DNA of 64,000 nt from positions 1 through 64,000 of the forward strand of contig NZ_CANMAU010000003.1 of the NCBI RefSeq assembly GCF_947495925.1, given 5' to 3'. Source of the DNA: an uncultured Algibacter sp. (GTDB taxonomy: Bacteria > Bacteroidota > Bacteroidia > Flavobacteriales > Flavobacteriaceae). The notes under the pieces are model-generated. The model did no database searches and was not told the origin of the DNA. It saw only the letters and a program-made list of their open reading frames with translations. Below are positions 51,006 to 59,667 of the stretch, piece by piece. Position numbers and translations under genes: made by a program. How positions within the stretch are numbered: position 1 is the stretch's first letter; each line of letters opens with the position of its first letter.

Positions 51006-52028
51006 ATGAGTTTTAAAGTTAAAAATATTTTAGTTGCGACTAACCGTTTATCAAAAATTGGTGGTTCAGAAACATTTACTTATACTTTAATTGAAGAATT
51101 AATTAGAAGGCAAGAGTATCATATTGAGTACTTCACACTTGAAAAAGGTTTCTTGTCAGAAAAAATTGAGAATGAATTAGGGATTGGCTTTTTTTCAAAA
51201 AGAAAATATGATTTAATCCTTGCTAATCATAATACTTGTGTACAGGAATTATATAAGTATGGTTTCATTATTCAAACCTGTCATGGTATATTTCCTGAAT
51301 TAGAACAACCTCATCCTAAAGCAAATGGATATGTCTCTATTTCGCAGGAAGTACAAAATCATTTGGCAGACATCGGGTATCCAAGTAAATTAATCTATAA
51401 CATGATCAATTTATCTCGATTTTATCCCAAAAATGAAATTAACGACTCGCCGAAGAAAATTTTAAGTTTATGTCATTCCGAAAAGGCTAATGGTATTATT
51501 AAGGACGTATGTAAGGATTTAGGTTTAGTTTATTTAGAAGCCTATAAATATGGCAATCCTATATGGAATGTTGAAGATTTAATAAATGATGCTGATTTGG
51601 TTTTTGGACTAGGTAGATCTGCATATGAAGCTTTAGCTTGTGGAAGACCAGTTATTGTATTTGATAGTAGAGGGTATTTTCCAAGTTATGGGGATGGATA
51701 TCTTAGGGGTGTTTTAGGGTTAAGTTTATTAAACAATTGTTCCGGTAGATATAGTAAAAAAGAATTTTTAAAGGATGATTTAATTAAGGAGGTTTTAAAG
51801 TATAGTAGTGAGGATCAAAACTTTTTTTATGATTTTGCACAGAAGGAGTTAGATGTTATAAAAAATATTGATAAATATTTTGATTACTATTTAAAACTTA
51901 AAAAGATAAATAAAAATAGAAGGATTGATGTAATTTTAAAAAGGAAGGTTTTAAAATATATATTGAAATTAAAATTTTTAGTCAAAAAAAAACTAAAAAG
52001 TATTCTAACTTTAAGTAACAATGAGTAG
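51006..52028 (+). CDS. GT-B type glycosyltransferase, GT4-like
   Basis: 340 residues. The N-terminal NILVATNRLSKIGGSETFTY is the GT4 start with its Gly-Gly-Ser/Ala motif, and SAYEALACGRPVIVFDSRG corresponds to the nucleotide-sugar-binding region (first part of E-x7-E). The central part is divergent. A basic, hydrophobic C-terminal tail (about 305-335, LKRKVLKYILKLKFLVKKKL) may sit on the membrane. Overlaps the next gene by 8 bases. Confidence 0.8.
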   Translation: MSFKVKNILVATNRLSKIGGSETFTYTLIEELIRRQEYHIEYFTLEKGFLSEKIENELGIGFFSKRKYDLILANHNTCVQELYKYGFIIQTCHGIFPELEQPHPKANGYVSISQEVQNHLADIGYPSKLIYNMINLSRFYPKNEINDSPKKILSLCHSEKANGIIKDVCKDLGLVYLEAYKYGNPIWNVEDLINDADLVFGLGRSAYEALACGRPVIVFDSRGYFPSYGDGYLRGVLGLSLLNNCSGRYSKKEFLKDDLIKEVLKYSSEDQNFFYDFAQKELDVIKNIDKYFDYYLKLKKINKNRRIDVILKRKVLKYILKLKFLVKKKLKSILTLSNNE

Positions 52029-52938
52029 ATCAACTTTTATTGTAATAGTAACTTATAACGGAATACAATGGCTTGAAAAATGCCTAAAAAGTTGCAGTGA
52101 TTATCCAGTAATTGTAATCGATAATGCTTCAACGGATGGCACATGTTCTTTTATTGAAACGAACTTTCCGGAAGTAATATTATTTCGTCAAAAAGAAAAT
52201 AAGGGTTTTGGTCAAGCTAATAATATTGGTATTCATTATGCCTTAGAACAAGGAGCAGAGCACGTATTTTTGTTAAATCAAGATGCCTATTTAGTTGATA
52301 ATGTATTGGATGAACTTGTTACTTTTCAAAAAAAACATAAAAAATATGGTATAATTAGTCCTATACATGTTACAAATGATAGGAATAAAATGGACGAAAA
52401 TTTCGCTAAATATATGCTTAGAGAAGTTACGGGGCAGTTTTATTCTGATTTTGTTTTAGGTAACCCAATTCAAGAGATTTACGACGTGCCTTTTATCAAT
52501 GCTGCATCTTGGTTAATATCCAAAAAATGTTTGGAAACTATTGGGGGATTTGACCCTTTGTTTTTTCATTATGGTGAGGATAATAATTATTGTCAGCGTG
52601 TTTTATATCACAATTTTAAAATTGGTGTATTGCCTAAAACATATGTTATTCATGATAGGACTGAACGTAAAAAAAAGCCTTTAATTGAATTTACAGAGCA
52701 TTATTTTTCAAATAGACTTCTGGTGTTTAAAAAAAAACAAGCGAATATTTTGCAAGATGAGCGTATGGATAAATACTTTTTGAAATTAAGAAAATTGATT
52801 TTGAAATTGCAAATACAAGGAAAATTTAAAAGGGCTACTGGTTATAAAAAGGAGTTAGCCTACTTTAAAGAAGTTTATTCAGAAATATTAGAAAGTAGAA
52901 AAGTTAATAAGACTAAAGGAAAACATTATTTAAGCTAA
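52021..52938 (+). CDS. Family 2 glycosyltransferase
   Basis: 305 residues. GT-A pattern TFIVIVTYNGIQWLEKCL, VIVIDNASTDGTCSFIE, NKGFGQANNIGI, the acidic NQDA as DXD, and FHYGEDNNYCQRV. Close in style to rhamnosyl/galactofuranosyl-type GT2 enzymes; no sugar specificity can be named. Lys-rich C terminus. Translational coupling with the preceding gene through an 8-base overlap. Confidence 0.9.
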   Translation: MSRSTFIVIVTYNGIQWLEKCLKSCSDYPVIVIDNASTDGTCSFIETNFPEVILFRQKENKGFGQANNIGIHYALEQGAEHVFLLNQDAYLVDNVLDELVTFQKKHKKYGIISPIHVTNDRNKMDENFAKYMLREVTGQFYSDFVLGNPIQEIYDVPFINAASWLISKKCLETIGGFDPLFFHYGEDNNYCQRVLYHNFKIGVLPKTYVIHDRTERKKKPLIEFTEHYFSNRLLVFKKKQANILQDERMDKYFLKLRKLILKLQIQGKFKRATGYKKELAYFKEVYSEILESRKVNKTKGKHYLS

Positions 52939-52969
52939 TTTACATTTTCGAACTTACATAATATAAAAT

Positions 52970-53899
52970 ATGAACGCGCCACTAGTATCCATCATCATTC
53001 CTACTTACGATATGGCACATTTGATAACCGAAACTTTAGATTCTGTTTTGGCTCAAACCTATGCCCATTGGGAATGTATTGTGGTTGATGATGGTAGCTC
53101 AGATTCTACGGAAACCATAATTCAGGATTATATAGCCAAAGACAATCGTTTTCAGTACCATAAACGGCCTGACACCCATTTATCTGGAGGTAATGGAGCT
53201 CGCAATTATGGGTATGAAGTGAGTAGGGGTGAATTTATACAATGGTTTGATAGTGATGATATTATGATACCTGAAAGTATTGCTATTAAAGTAGAAACCA
53301 TTTTGAATACTAAAGTGGATTTTGTAATTAGCAAAACAAAGTATTTTAACCGCCCTAATTACAAAGGCTATGCTTATGATTATAAAGCTGAAGATGTTAC
53401 ATTTTTATCATTCAGTACAACCTATATTGATTGGATAACGGATGATATTTTTTTAGATAGAAATATTATTAAAAACCTGAGATTTAATGAAACATTAAAA
53501 GCGGGGCAAGAGTATAATTTTTCATGTAAATTATTACTTGCAACAAATAACCTTGTGAAAATAGATCAGTTTTTATCTTTGCGACGTTATCATGAGAGCT
53601 CAATAGGTACAGCAAGGCGATCAAATAAAAAGTACTATTGGCAAACTAATTATCATTTACATTGGACTACATTAAATGAAGTAAAACGGATTAAAGCGGT
53701 CTCACCTACATATATCAAGTATGCACTTTATAAATGCACTAAAAGTATTCTTGAAAACCCAGATATTAAAACAACCTTAAGCTTTCATAAAGCGCTACTA
53801 AATGTATTTCATTTTAGGGTAGTCTATTTTTATTTAGGATTGCTTTCAAAATTATGTTTTAATAAGTATCATTTTTTTTATAAAAATTTCAAAAAATAA
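52970..53899 (+). CDS. Family 2 glycosyltransferase
   Basis: 309 residues. VSIIIPTYDMAHLITETLDS, CIVVDDGSSDSTETIIQDY and the DXD variant FDSDDIMIPES at about 90-100 are clear. The C-terminal half (about 190-309, YHESSIGTARRSNKKYY) contains the acceptor-side residues. GC is somewhat higher than in the genes on either side. Sugar specificity unknown. Confidence 0.92.
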   Translation: MNAPLVSIIIPTYDMAHLITETLDSVLAQTYAHWECIVVDDGSSDSTETIIQDYIAKDNRFQYHKRPDTHLSGGNGARNYGYEVSRGEFIQWFDSDDIMIPESIAIKVETILNTKVDFVISKTKYFNRPNYKGYAYDYKAEDVTFLSFSTTYIDWITDDIFLDRNIIKNLRFNETLKAGQEYNFSCKLLLATNNLVKIDQFLSLRRYHESSIGTARRSNKKYYWQTNYHLHWTTLNEVKRIKAVSPTYIKYALYKCTKSILENPDIKTTLSFHKALLNVFHFRVVYFYLGLLSKLCFNKYHFFYKNFKK

Positions 53900-53905
53900 T
53901 GGATA

Positions 53906-55060
53906 ATGGACGTACTGCACGTAATTAGAACTTTTGGGGATAAAGATCAGCCATACACAACTAACTTATTGAATAGTATTAATACCATAAGTAGTTTGAA
54001 GCATGCTGTTATTTCTGATCTTATTTACGAAAGTTCTAGTAATATTGAGATTCTTTCTATTTCATCTTCAAGAATAAATAAGTTTCAAATAGAAAATATT
54101 CCATTTATCGTAAGGTGTCTTAATAATCAATATTTGAAAGAATCTATAGTTGGATTTTCATTCAAGAAGAAAATTAAATTTTTTTTAAAATGGAAAAATT
54201 TGATTTTAAGTGATCCAAAGGTGGTTCATTTGCATCATTTACATGTGATTGATTCTAATATTTTAGCATATTTAAACGCAAAAAAAGTACCAATCGTTTG
54301 TTCTCTAAGGGGAAGAGATTTATTAATTAATACCAGAAATCATCAAGGCAACAAGGCCTTCAAAAATCACCTTAATTCTTTTAGTCATTTACACGTTATT
54401 AGTACTTTCTTGAAAAAGAAATTATTTAAAATCAATGATAAAATAAATACTTCAGTAGTATATAGAGGCGGAAGCCCTCCTTTATTTGAAAACATTAAAA
54501 AAGAATTTAATGTTGACCTAAAAAAAGAGATTAAAGTTATTGTAATTGGAAGACTTGTATGGGAGAAAGGACATATTTATATTCTTGAATGTATAAAAAG
54601 ATTAAAGAATAGAGATGTGAATATAAAAGTAGACATTTATGGTGATGGCTCGTTTTATGAGTTTATGGAATATAGAATTTCTCAACTAGGGCTGACTGAT
54701 TGTATTTGTCTTAAAGGGTATATGGAGAATAGATTGCTTCAAAAAAAATATAAAGAGTATGATTTTTCAATTCAACCCTCATTATCTGAAGCACTATCTA
54801 ATGGTTTGTTAGATTTGGCCTTTCATAATATACCTTGTATTATTTCAAATGTAGGAGGAATGCCTGAAATTATTGAAGATGGTATTAATGGGGTTGTGTT
54901 CGATATTGAAAATGTAGAGACCTTAGACGATGCTATATTTAGAATTATAAATTTGGATTTTCAAGTACTTTGTTCATATAATGAATTATTAAGGAAGAAC
55001 TTTTCATTGGATAAAGAAGTAAATGGGTTTGAACTAATTTATAATGAATATCTAGTTTAG
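53906..55060 (+). CDS. Family 4 glycosyltransferase with altered E-x7-E motif
   Basis: 384 residues, GT-B. VIVIGRLVWEKGHIYILECI marks the start of the C-terminal donor domain, and QPSLSEALSNGLLDLAFHN corresponds to the E-x7-E region with the second Glu replaced by Asp, followed by IISNVGGMPEII. The N-terminal domain lacks the usual Gly-rich start motif (MDVLHVIRTFGDKDQPYTTN). AT-rich. Probably an active retaining transferase, but the Glu-to-Asp change is worth noting. Confidence 0.85.
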   Translation: MDVLHVIRTFGDKDQPYTTNLLNSINTISSLKHAVISDLIYESSSNIEILSISSSRINKFQIENIPFIVRCLNNQYLKESIVGFSFKKKIKFFLKWKNLILSDPKVVHLHHLHVIDSNILAYLNAKKVPIVCSLRGRDLLINTRNHQGNKAFKNHLNSFSHLHVISTFLKKKLFKINDKINTSVVYRGGSPPLFENIKKEFNVDLKKEIKVIVIGRLVWEKGHIYILECIKRLKNRDVNIKVDIYGDGSFYEFMEYRISQLGLTDCICLKGYMENRLLQKKYKEYDFSIQPSLSEALSNGLLDLAFHNIPCIISNVGGMPEIIEDGINGVVFDIENVETLDDAIFRIINLDFQVLCSYNELLRKNFSLDKEVNGFELIYNEYLV

Positions 55061-56233
55061 ATGAAGATAATAATCTTTGACGGTTCTTTTAAAACCACAG
55101 CCTTTATCAATCGATTAATAGAAGGGTTGACCAAAACCCATGAGGTTTATGTTTTAGGCTTTAATGAAACGTTGAAGCACAAGATTAATGGGGTGCATTA
55201 TGTGAAGTTGGGCTCAAACTCTAGTAAACTTGCATTTATAAAAACATCATGGTCTATCGCGGTATCCCAAAGTTCCTTGAAAAAGTGTTTCTCTACACTA
55301 CTACAACTTATAAAATTTAATAGAAAAGCGCTTCAAAGTCAGAATTTAAATTGGGTTATCGAGGCTATTAATCCGGATATTATACATGCCCAATGGGTTT
55401 CTAATATTGCTATTTTAGAGCCTATATTGTCTCAAAATAGATATCCCGTAGTATTAAGTCAACGCGGGTATCATATTAATGTAAGGCCTTTTATTGATGA
55501 GGAAAATATGGGCTACTTAAAAGATTGGTTGCCTAAAATGGCAGGGTTTCATTCCGTATCAAAAGCAATTTCCAGCAAAGGTGATTTAATTTATACTAGT
55601 CCTTCTAAGATAGACCATGTGGTGTATAGTGGATTGAATTTGTTAAAAGTTGCCTATAGGGAAAAATATCAAAAAACTAAACGCATGGAGTTAATATCGG
55701 TAGGTAGACCGCATTGGAAAAAGGGATATGATTATGCGATTAAAGCTTGCGCCTTATTAAAAGCGCATGGTATAGATTTTAAATATACAATAATTGGAGC
55801 TGGGCAACATGAAGAGTTAATTTACCTACGTGAGTTTTATAAACTAGAGGATGTTGTGGAGTTATTAAGCCCCATGCCGCAACAAGCCGTTTTTGAGGCT
55901 ATTAAAGAAGCTGACGCCATGTTATTACCAAGTATTGAAGAAGGTATTGCCAATGTAGCCATTGAGGCCATGGCCTTAGGAACCCTCGTGGTTAGTACCG
56001 ATTGTGGTGGAATGCCTGAGCTTATAGCGCATAATAAAGACGGTTGGGTAGTGCCTAAACGAAGTCCAGAAGCACTTGCAGAGGCCATTATGGATTTTAG
56101 TAAAACTCCAGATGATAAACTAGAAAACATGTGCCAGCAGGCAAGGAAGAAAGTAGAACGACAATTTACGGAAGACAAGATGGTTCAGGATATGGAACGC
56201 TTATATAAGGCCTGCATAAATGAAGACAATTAA
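55061..56233 (+). CDS. Family 4 glycosyltransferase
   Basis: 390 residues. It begins at the base after the preceding stop. Donor-domain motifs SVGRPHWKKGYDYAIKAC and PSIEEGIANVAIEAMALG (complete E-x7-E), then STDCGGMPELIAHN. GC is higher than in the gene before it: one 60-base sample counts 47% against 25% in the preceding gene. This marks a composition boundary at about 55060. The 3' end overlaps the asparagine-synthase-like gene by 14 bases. Confidence 0.93.
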   Translation: MKIIIFDGSFKTTAFINRLIEGLTKTHEVYVLGFNETLKHKINGVHYVKLGSNSSKLAFIKTSWSIAVSQSSLKKCFSTLLQLIKFNRKALQSQNLNWVIEAINPDIIHAQWVSNIAILEPILSQNRYPVVLSQRGYHINVRPFIDEENMGYLKDWLPKMAGFHSVSKAISSKGDLIYTSPSKIDHVVYSGLNLLKVAYREKYQKTKRMELISVGRPHWKKGYDYAIKACALLKAHGIDFKYTIIGAGQHEELIYLREFYKLEDVVELLSPMPQQAVFEAIKEADAMLLPSIEEGIANVAIEAMALGTLVVSTDCGGMPELIAHNKDGWVVPKRSPEALAEAIMDFSKTPDDKLENMCQQARKKVERQFTEDKMVQDMERLYKACINEDN

Positions 56234-57599
56234 AACAGATATTATACCCATAAGGCAACAGTTTGCCAAAGTAAAAGCACCGCATGAACTAAACCTTGAG
56301 GCTATTTGTGCTTTTACAGCTATTGGCTTTTTTCTAGATCAAGACACCTATTGGAAGGACGAAGTGGTTTTAGGACCGGCAAGTATACATACTATTGATG
56401 ACGATGGGTTTTTAATTAAAAGTGAACCCTGGTTTACTTGGCATTATACACCATCAAATAAGCCATTTAATACCTGTTTGGATGAGTTTACGAGTTTGTT
56501 TGAAGGTCTCATTGATAAACAAACCGGAAATAAGCAGGTTATCTTACCACTTTCAGGAGGTTTAGATAGCAGAACGCAGGCGGTAGCTTTAAAGCATTTA
56601 GGTAAAGAAGTGAAAGCATATAGTTATAGTTATAAGGGCGGGTATCCAGAGGCCAAACTATCGAAAAAAATAGCGCAGGCTTGTAATTTTGAGTTTGAAG
56701 CTTTTGAAATACCAAAAGGGTATTTGTGGGATGATATTGAGGATCTTGCTAAGATTAATAGCTGTTATTCCGATTTTACGCACCCCAGGCAAATGGCTAT
56801 AATAGACAAATTTGATGCTATGGGTGATGTGTTTTCTTTAGGTCATTGGGGAGATGTGCTTTTTGATAGTATGTGCGAAGAAGACCTGACTGCAGATCAA
56901 GAATTAGAACTGGTTTTAAAAAAAATTGTAAAAAAGGGCGGCCTTGAATTGGCGACAGCTCTTTGGGAACATTGGAAATTACCAGGAGATTTTGAAAGCT
57001 ATTTACGAGGTAGATTGCAAAATTTATTACATGGAATCGACATAAAGAATTCTAGTGCTAAAATAAGAGCTTTTAAATCTATGTATTGGGCACCCAGATG
57101 GACCTCCATAAATTTGGCGGTTTTTGAAGAAAAAAAACCAATCGGATTACCTTATTATGATAATGCCATGTGTGCATTTATCTGTACAGTTCCAGAATCC
57201 TTTCTAACCGATAGGCAGCTACAAATAGGGTACATAAAAAAGCGAAACCCAGAAGTAGCTAAAATAACTTGGCAAGAGCATAAGCCTTTTAATTTATATA
57301 ATTACCAGTTAAATAAAATGCCTTATAATCTGCCTTATCGGGTTTTAAATAAATTTACAAGAGAGTTTAATGAGGTATTGGGAAAGAAATATATTCAAAG
57401 AAACTGGGAACTACAATTTTTGGGGGAAACTAATAATAAGAATCTAAAGAAGTTTTTGTTTTCCGAAGAATTTAATCATAATATTGAAAAAAATGTGGTG
57501 ACCAAATTTTATGATTTATTCTATAAAAACAATAGGATATATTATTCACATGCTATAAGCATTTTATTAACTTTGAGCCTGTATTTTCAAAGGAAATAA
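56220..57599 (+). CDS. Asparagine-synthase-like protein lacking the glutaminase domain
   Basis: 459 residues. The ATP-pyrophosphatase loop SGGLDSRTQA is at 112-121 and the rest of the synthetase domain follows (YSYSYKGGYPEAKLSKKIAQ). The N terminus (MKTIKTDIIPIRQQF) has no Cys2, so the usual glutamine-hydrolysing half is missing or replaced by ~100 unrelated residues. Relatives in polysaccharide clusters are thought to form an amide bond on a sugar acid or to act on an amino-acid substituent, using ammonia or a separate amine. Overlaps the preceding gene by 14 bases, so coupled to it. Confidence 0.82.
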   Translation: MKTIKTDIIPIRQQFAKVKAPHELNLEAICAFTAIGFFLDQDTYWKDEVVLGPASIHTIDDDGFLIKSEPWFTWHYTPSNKPFNTCLDEFTSLFEGLIDKQTGNKQVILPLSGGLDSRTQAVALKHLGKEVKAYSYSYKGGYPEAKLSKKIAQACNFEFEAFEIPKGYLWDDIEDLAKINSCYSDFTHPRQMAIIDKFDAMGDVFSLGHWGDVLFDSMCEEDLTADQELELVLKKIVKKGGLELATALWEHWKLPGDFESYLRGRLQNLLHGIDIKNSSAKIRAFKSMYWAPRWTSINLAVFEEKKPIGLPYYDNAMCAFICTVPESFLTDRQLQIGYIKKRNPEVAKITWQEHKPFNLYNYQLNKMPYNLPYRVLNKFTREFNEVLGKKYIQRNWELQFLGETNNKNLKKFLFSEEFNHNIEKNVVTKFYDLFYKNNRIYYSHAISILLTLSLYFQRK

Positions 57600-57658
57600 A
57601 AGTTAATAGGATATAGTTTACGAGTGCCTCGATATAGTATAAATCTGAAATAAAAGAA

Positions 57659-58252
57659 ATGAAAAAAAATATAATTCCACAAGCGCTATCGGTTTCTAAA
57701 GAAGAAAGAAAAAAGATGAATAAGCATAATTCTTTTTTGATTCTTTTAACAGGGTTTTCTGGTTCGGGGAAATCGACTATAGCTGATGCTCTTGATGTAC
57801 ATTTTTGTGAACAAGGTATTAGGTCGGTTGTCTTGGATGGTGATAATTTGCGTAACGGTCTCAATAGAGATTTGAATTTTTCTCCTGCAAGTAGATCTGA
57901 AAATTTGAGACGTGTTGGTGAAGTATCTAAATTGTTTGTTGATACAGGAATCATTACCATAGCGTCGTTTGTTGCGCCTTATGTTAAAGACAGAGATCAT
58001 ATTAAAAATATTATGGGAAGTGAGAATTACTTCGAAATTTTTGTTTCAACATCGATTGAAGAATGTGAACGTAGAGATGTAAAAGGATTATATGCCAAGG
58101 TAAGAAAAGGTGAGATTAAAAATTTTACTGGTATTGATGCGCCTTATGAAAAACCTACGAACCCAGATATGGAAATTAATACGGAGAATAAAGAAATATC
58201 TCGCATTGTTGAAGCGATAGTCTTGAAACTTAATGACAAAATTAAGTTGTAA
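57659..58252 (+). CDS. cysC: Adenylylsulfate (APS) kinase
   Basis: 197 residues. P-loop GFSGSGKST at 32-40, DGDNLRNGLNRDLNFSPASR, the FVAPYVKDRD motif and the GIDAPYEKPTNPD lid region are all present. It phosphorylates adenylyl sulfate to PAPS, the donor for sulfotransferases. I kept the full-length start (57659): the SVSKEERKKMN stretch before the P-loop matches normal APS kinases. ATP sulfurylase genes are not in the window. Followed by cysQ after 2 bases. Confidence 0.95.
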   Translation: MKKNIIPQALSVSKEERKKMNKHNSFLILLTGFSGSGKSTIADALDVHFCEQGIRSVVLDGDNLRNGLNRDLNFSPASRSENLRRVGEVSKLFVDTGIITIASFVAPYVKDRDHIKNIMGSENYFEIFVSTSIEECERRDVKGLYAKVRKGEIKNFTGIDAPYEKPTNPDMEINTENKEISRIVEAIVLKLNDKIKL

Positions 58253-58254
58253 AA

Positions 58255-59013
58255 ATGAACATAAAGCGTATTCTAAATGATTTAATATTATTAACTGAAG
58301 AAGCAGGGAAAGCTGTTTTGGAGATTTATAATTCTGATGCCTTAGAGGTTGAAAATAAAGCTGATTTATCACCACTTACAAACGCAGATAAGGATTCTCA
58401 TCAAATTTTAATGAATGGACTAAGCAAATATGGTTTGCCTGTTTTGTCGGAAGAAGGAAAGGATATTGCCTATGATGAAAGAAAAAATTGGGAGTTATAT
58501 TGGTGTATTGATCCTATTGATGGTACTAAAGAGTTTATTCGTAAAACAGGTGAGTTTACTATAAATATAGGATTAATTAGTGGTTCAATACCCGTTTTTG
58601 GGATTGTTTATGCGCCTGTGTTAAACAAGATGTATATTGGAGGAGATGACGTTAGTCCGTTTTGCTTAAATGGAGATGTGAAAACAGAGTTGAAGCATAA
58701 AGTACCTAGGTTGGTTGAAGCCGAAACTGTGGTTGTTGCTTCCAGGTCGCACTCTAATAATGAAACGCAAGAGTATATCAATGCTATTAAAGGACAAATT
58801 AAATTGATTTCGATGGGAAGTTCATTGAAATTTATGCTTATGGCGGAAGGTTTGGCAAATATATATCCTAGATTTGTTCCTACAATGGAATGGGATACTG
58901 CAGCGTCGCATAGTATATTAAAAGCATTAGGATATTGTATAAAAACAGTGGAAGAAGAAGAATTAGAATATAATAAGGAAGGTTTGTTAAACCCTTCATT
59001 TGTCGCTCAATAA
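58255..59013 (+). CDS. cysQ: 3'(2'),5'-bisphosphate nucleotidase CysQ
   Basis: 252 residues of the inositol-phosphatase-like fold. Metal site: VLSEEGKDIAYDER, DPIDGTKEFIRKTGEF, and WDTAASHSILKALG in the C-terminal half. It hydrolyses PAP, the by-product left by sulfotransferases, to AMP, preventing inhibition. The pairing with cysC in a gene cluster with three sulfotransferases is strong support for local PAPS use in sulfation. Confidence 0.95.
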   Translation: MNIKRILNDLILLTEEAGKAVLEIYNSDALEVENKADLSPLTNADKDSHQILMNGLSKYGLPVLSEEGKDIAYDERKNWELYWCIDPIDGTKEFIRKTGEFTINIGLISGSIPVFGIVYAPVLNKMYIGGDDVSPFCLNGDVKTELKHKVPRLVEAETVVVASRSHSNNETQEYINAIKGQIKLISMGSSLKFMLMAEGLANIYPRFVPTMEWDTAASHSILKALGYCIKTVEEEELEYNKEGLLNPSFVAQ

Positions 59014-59067
59014 TATTAAAGGGATTCGCTCATTAACTTATTGATTGGTCGATTTCCCATTTATATC

Positions 59068-59661
59068 ATGAATTTAAAAAGACCAATATTTTTATTAAGA
59101 CATGGTTTAAAAAAAATAATCTTGTATTTTTTTTTCAAAAACCATGTTATGTCCAATGAGAGTATTATCTCAGATATACACCATACTTATAAAATTCGTG
59201 GTTGTAAAACAAAGTATTCAAGTGTTCAAAAAAAATTTGAGCACCTCATGATTCATTACCCTGCATATGCCTTTATTTTCTTTTGGAGGACAAAAAAGAA
59301 AACAACCTATTTCAATCGACTATTTACTTCAGGCTACGCATGTAAAATTTTTGGAAGCACTAAAATAGGAGGTGGTTTAGTTTGCTTTCACCCATTTTCA
59401 ACAGTAATAAATGCAAAGTCAATAGGTCGAAACTTTGAGTTTAGAAATGGACTCACCATAGGTAATAAGTTTAATGATAATAATTATTTGCCGGTTATAG
59501 GAAACAATGTTACCGTAGGTGCAAACGTATGTATTATTGGAGATATAAAAATTGGGGATAATGTGATAATTGGAGCGGGTTCAGTAGTTGTGAAGTCTGT
59601 GCCTTCAAATACTATAATAGCTGGTAATCCAGCCAAAATAATTAAATCTATAGAACTTTAA
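59068..59661 (+). CDS. Serine-acetyltransferase-like hexapeptide acyltransferase
   Basis: 197 residues from ATG 59068 (a TTG at 59041 is in frame but unlikely). The left-handed parallel beta-helix is clear in the C-terminal ~90 residues: GNNVTVGANVCIIGDIKIGD, NVIIGAGSVVVKSVPSNTII, AGNPAKIIKS. The helical N terminus resembles putative colanic acid or serine acetyltransferases of polysaccharide loci. It likely adds an acetyl group from acetyl-CoA to a sugar of the repeat unit. Confidence 0.88.
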   Translation: MNLKRPIFLLRHGLKKIILYFFFKNHVMSNESIISDIHHTYKIRGCKTKYSSVQKKFEHLMIHYPAYAFIFFWRTKKKTTYFNRLFTSGYACKIFGSTKIGGGLVCFHPFSTVINAKSIGRNFEFRNGLTIGNKFNDNNYLPVIGNNVTVGANVCIIGDIKIGDNVIIGAGSVVVKSVPSNTIIAGNPAKIIKSIEL

Positions 59662-59667
59662 ATAGGT

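Noticed and set aside
57553-58375. Minus-strand frames of 84-135 codons over cysC and cysQ
   Set aside because: Antisense to enzymes with complete motifs, so shadow frames.
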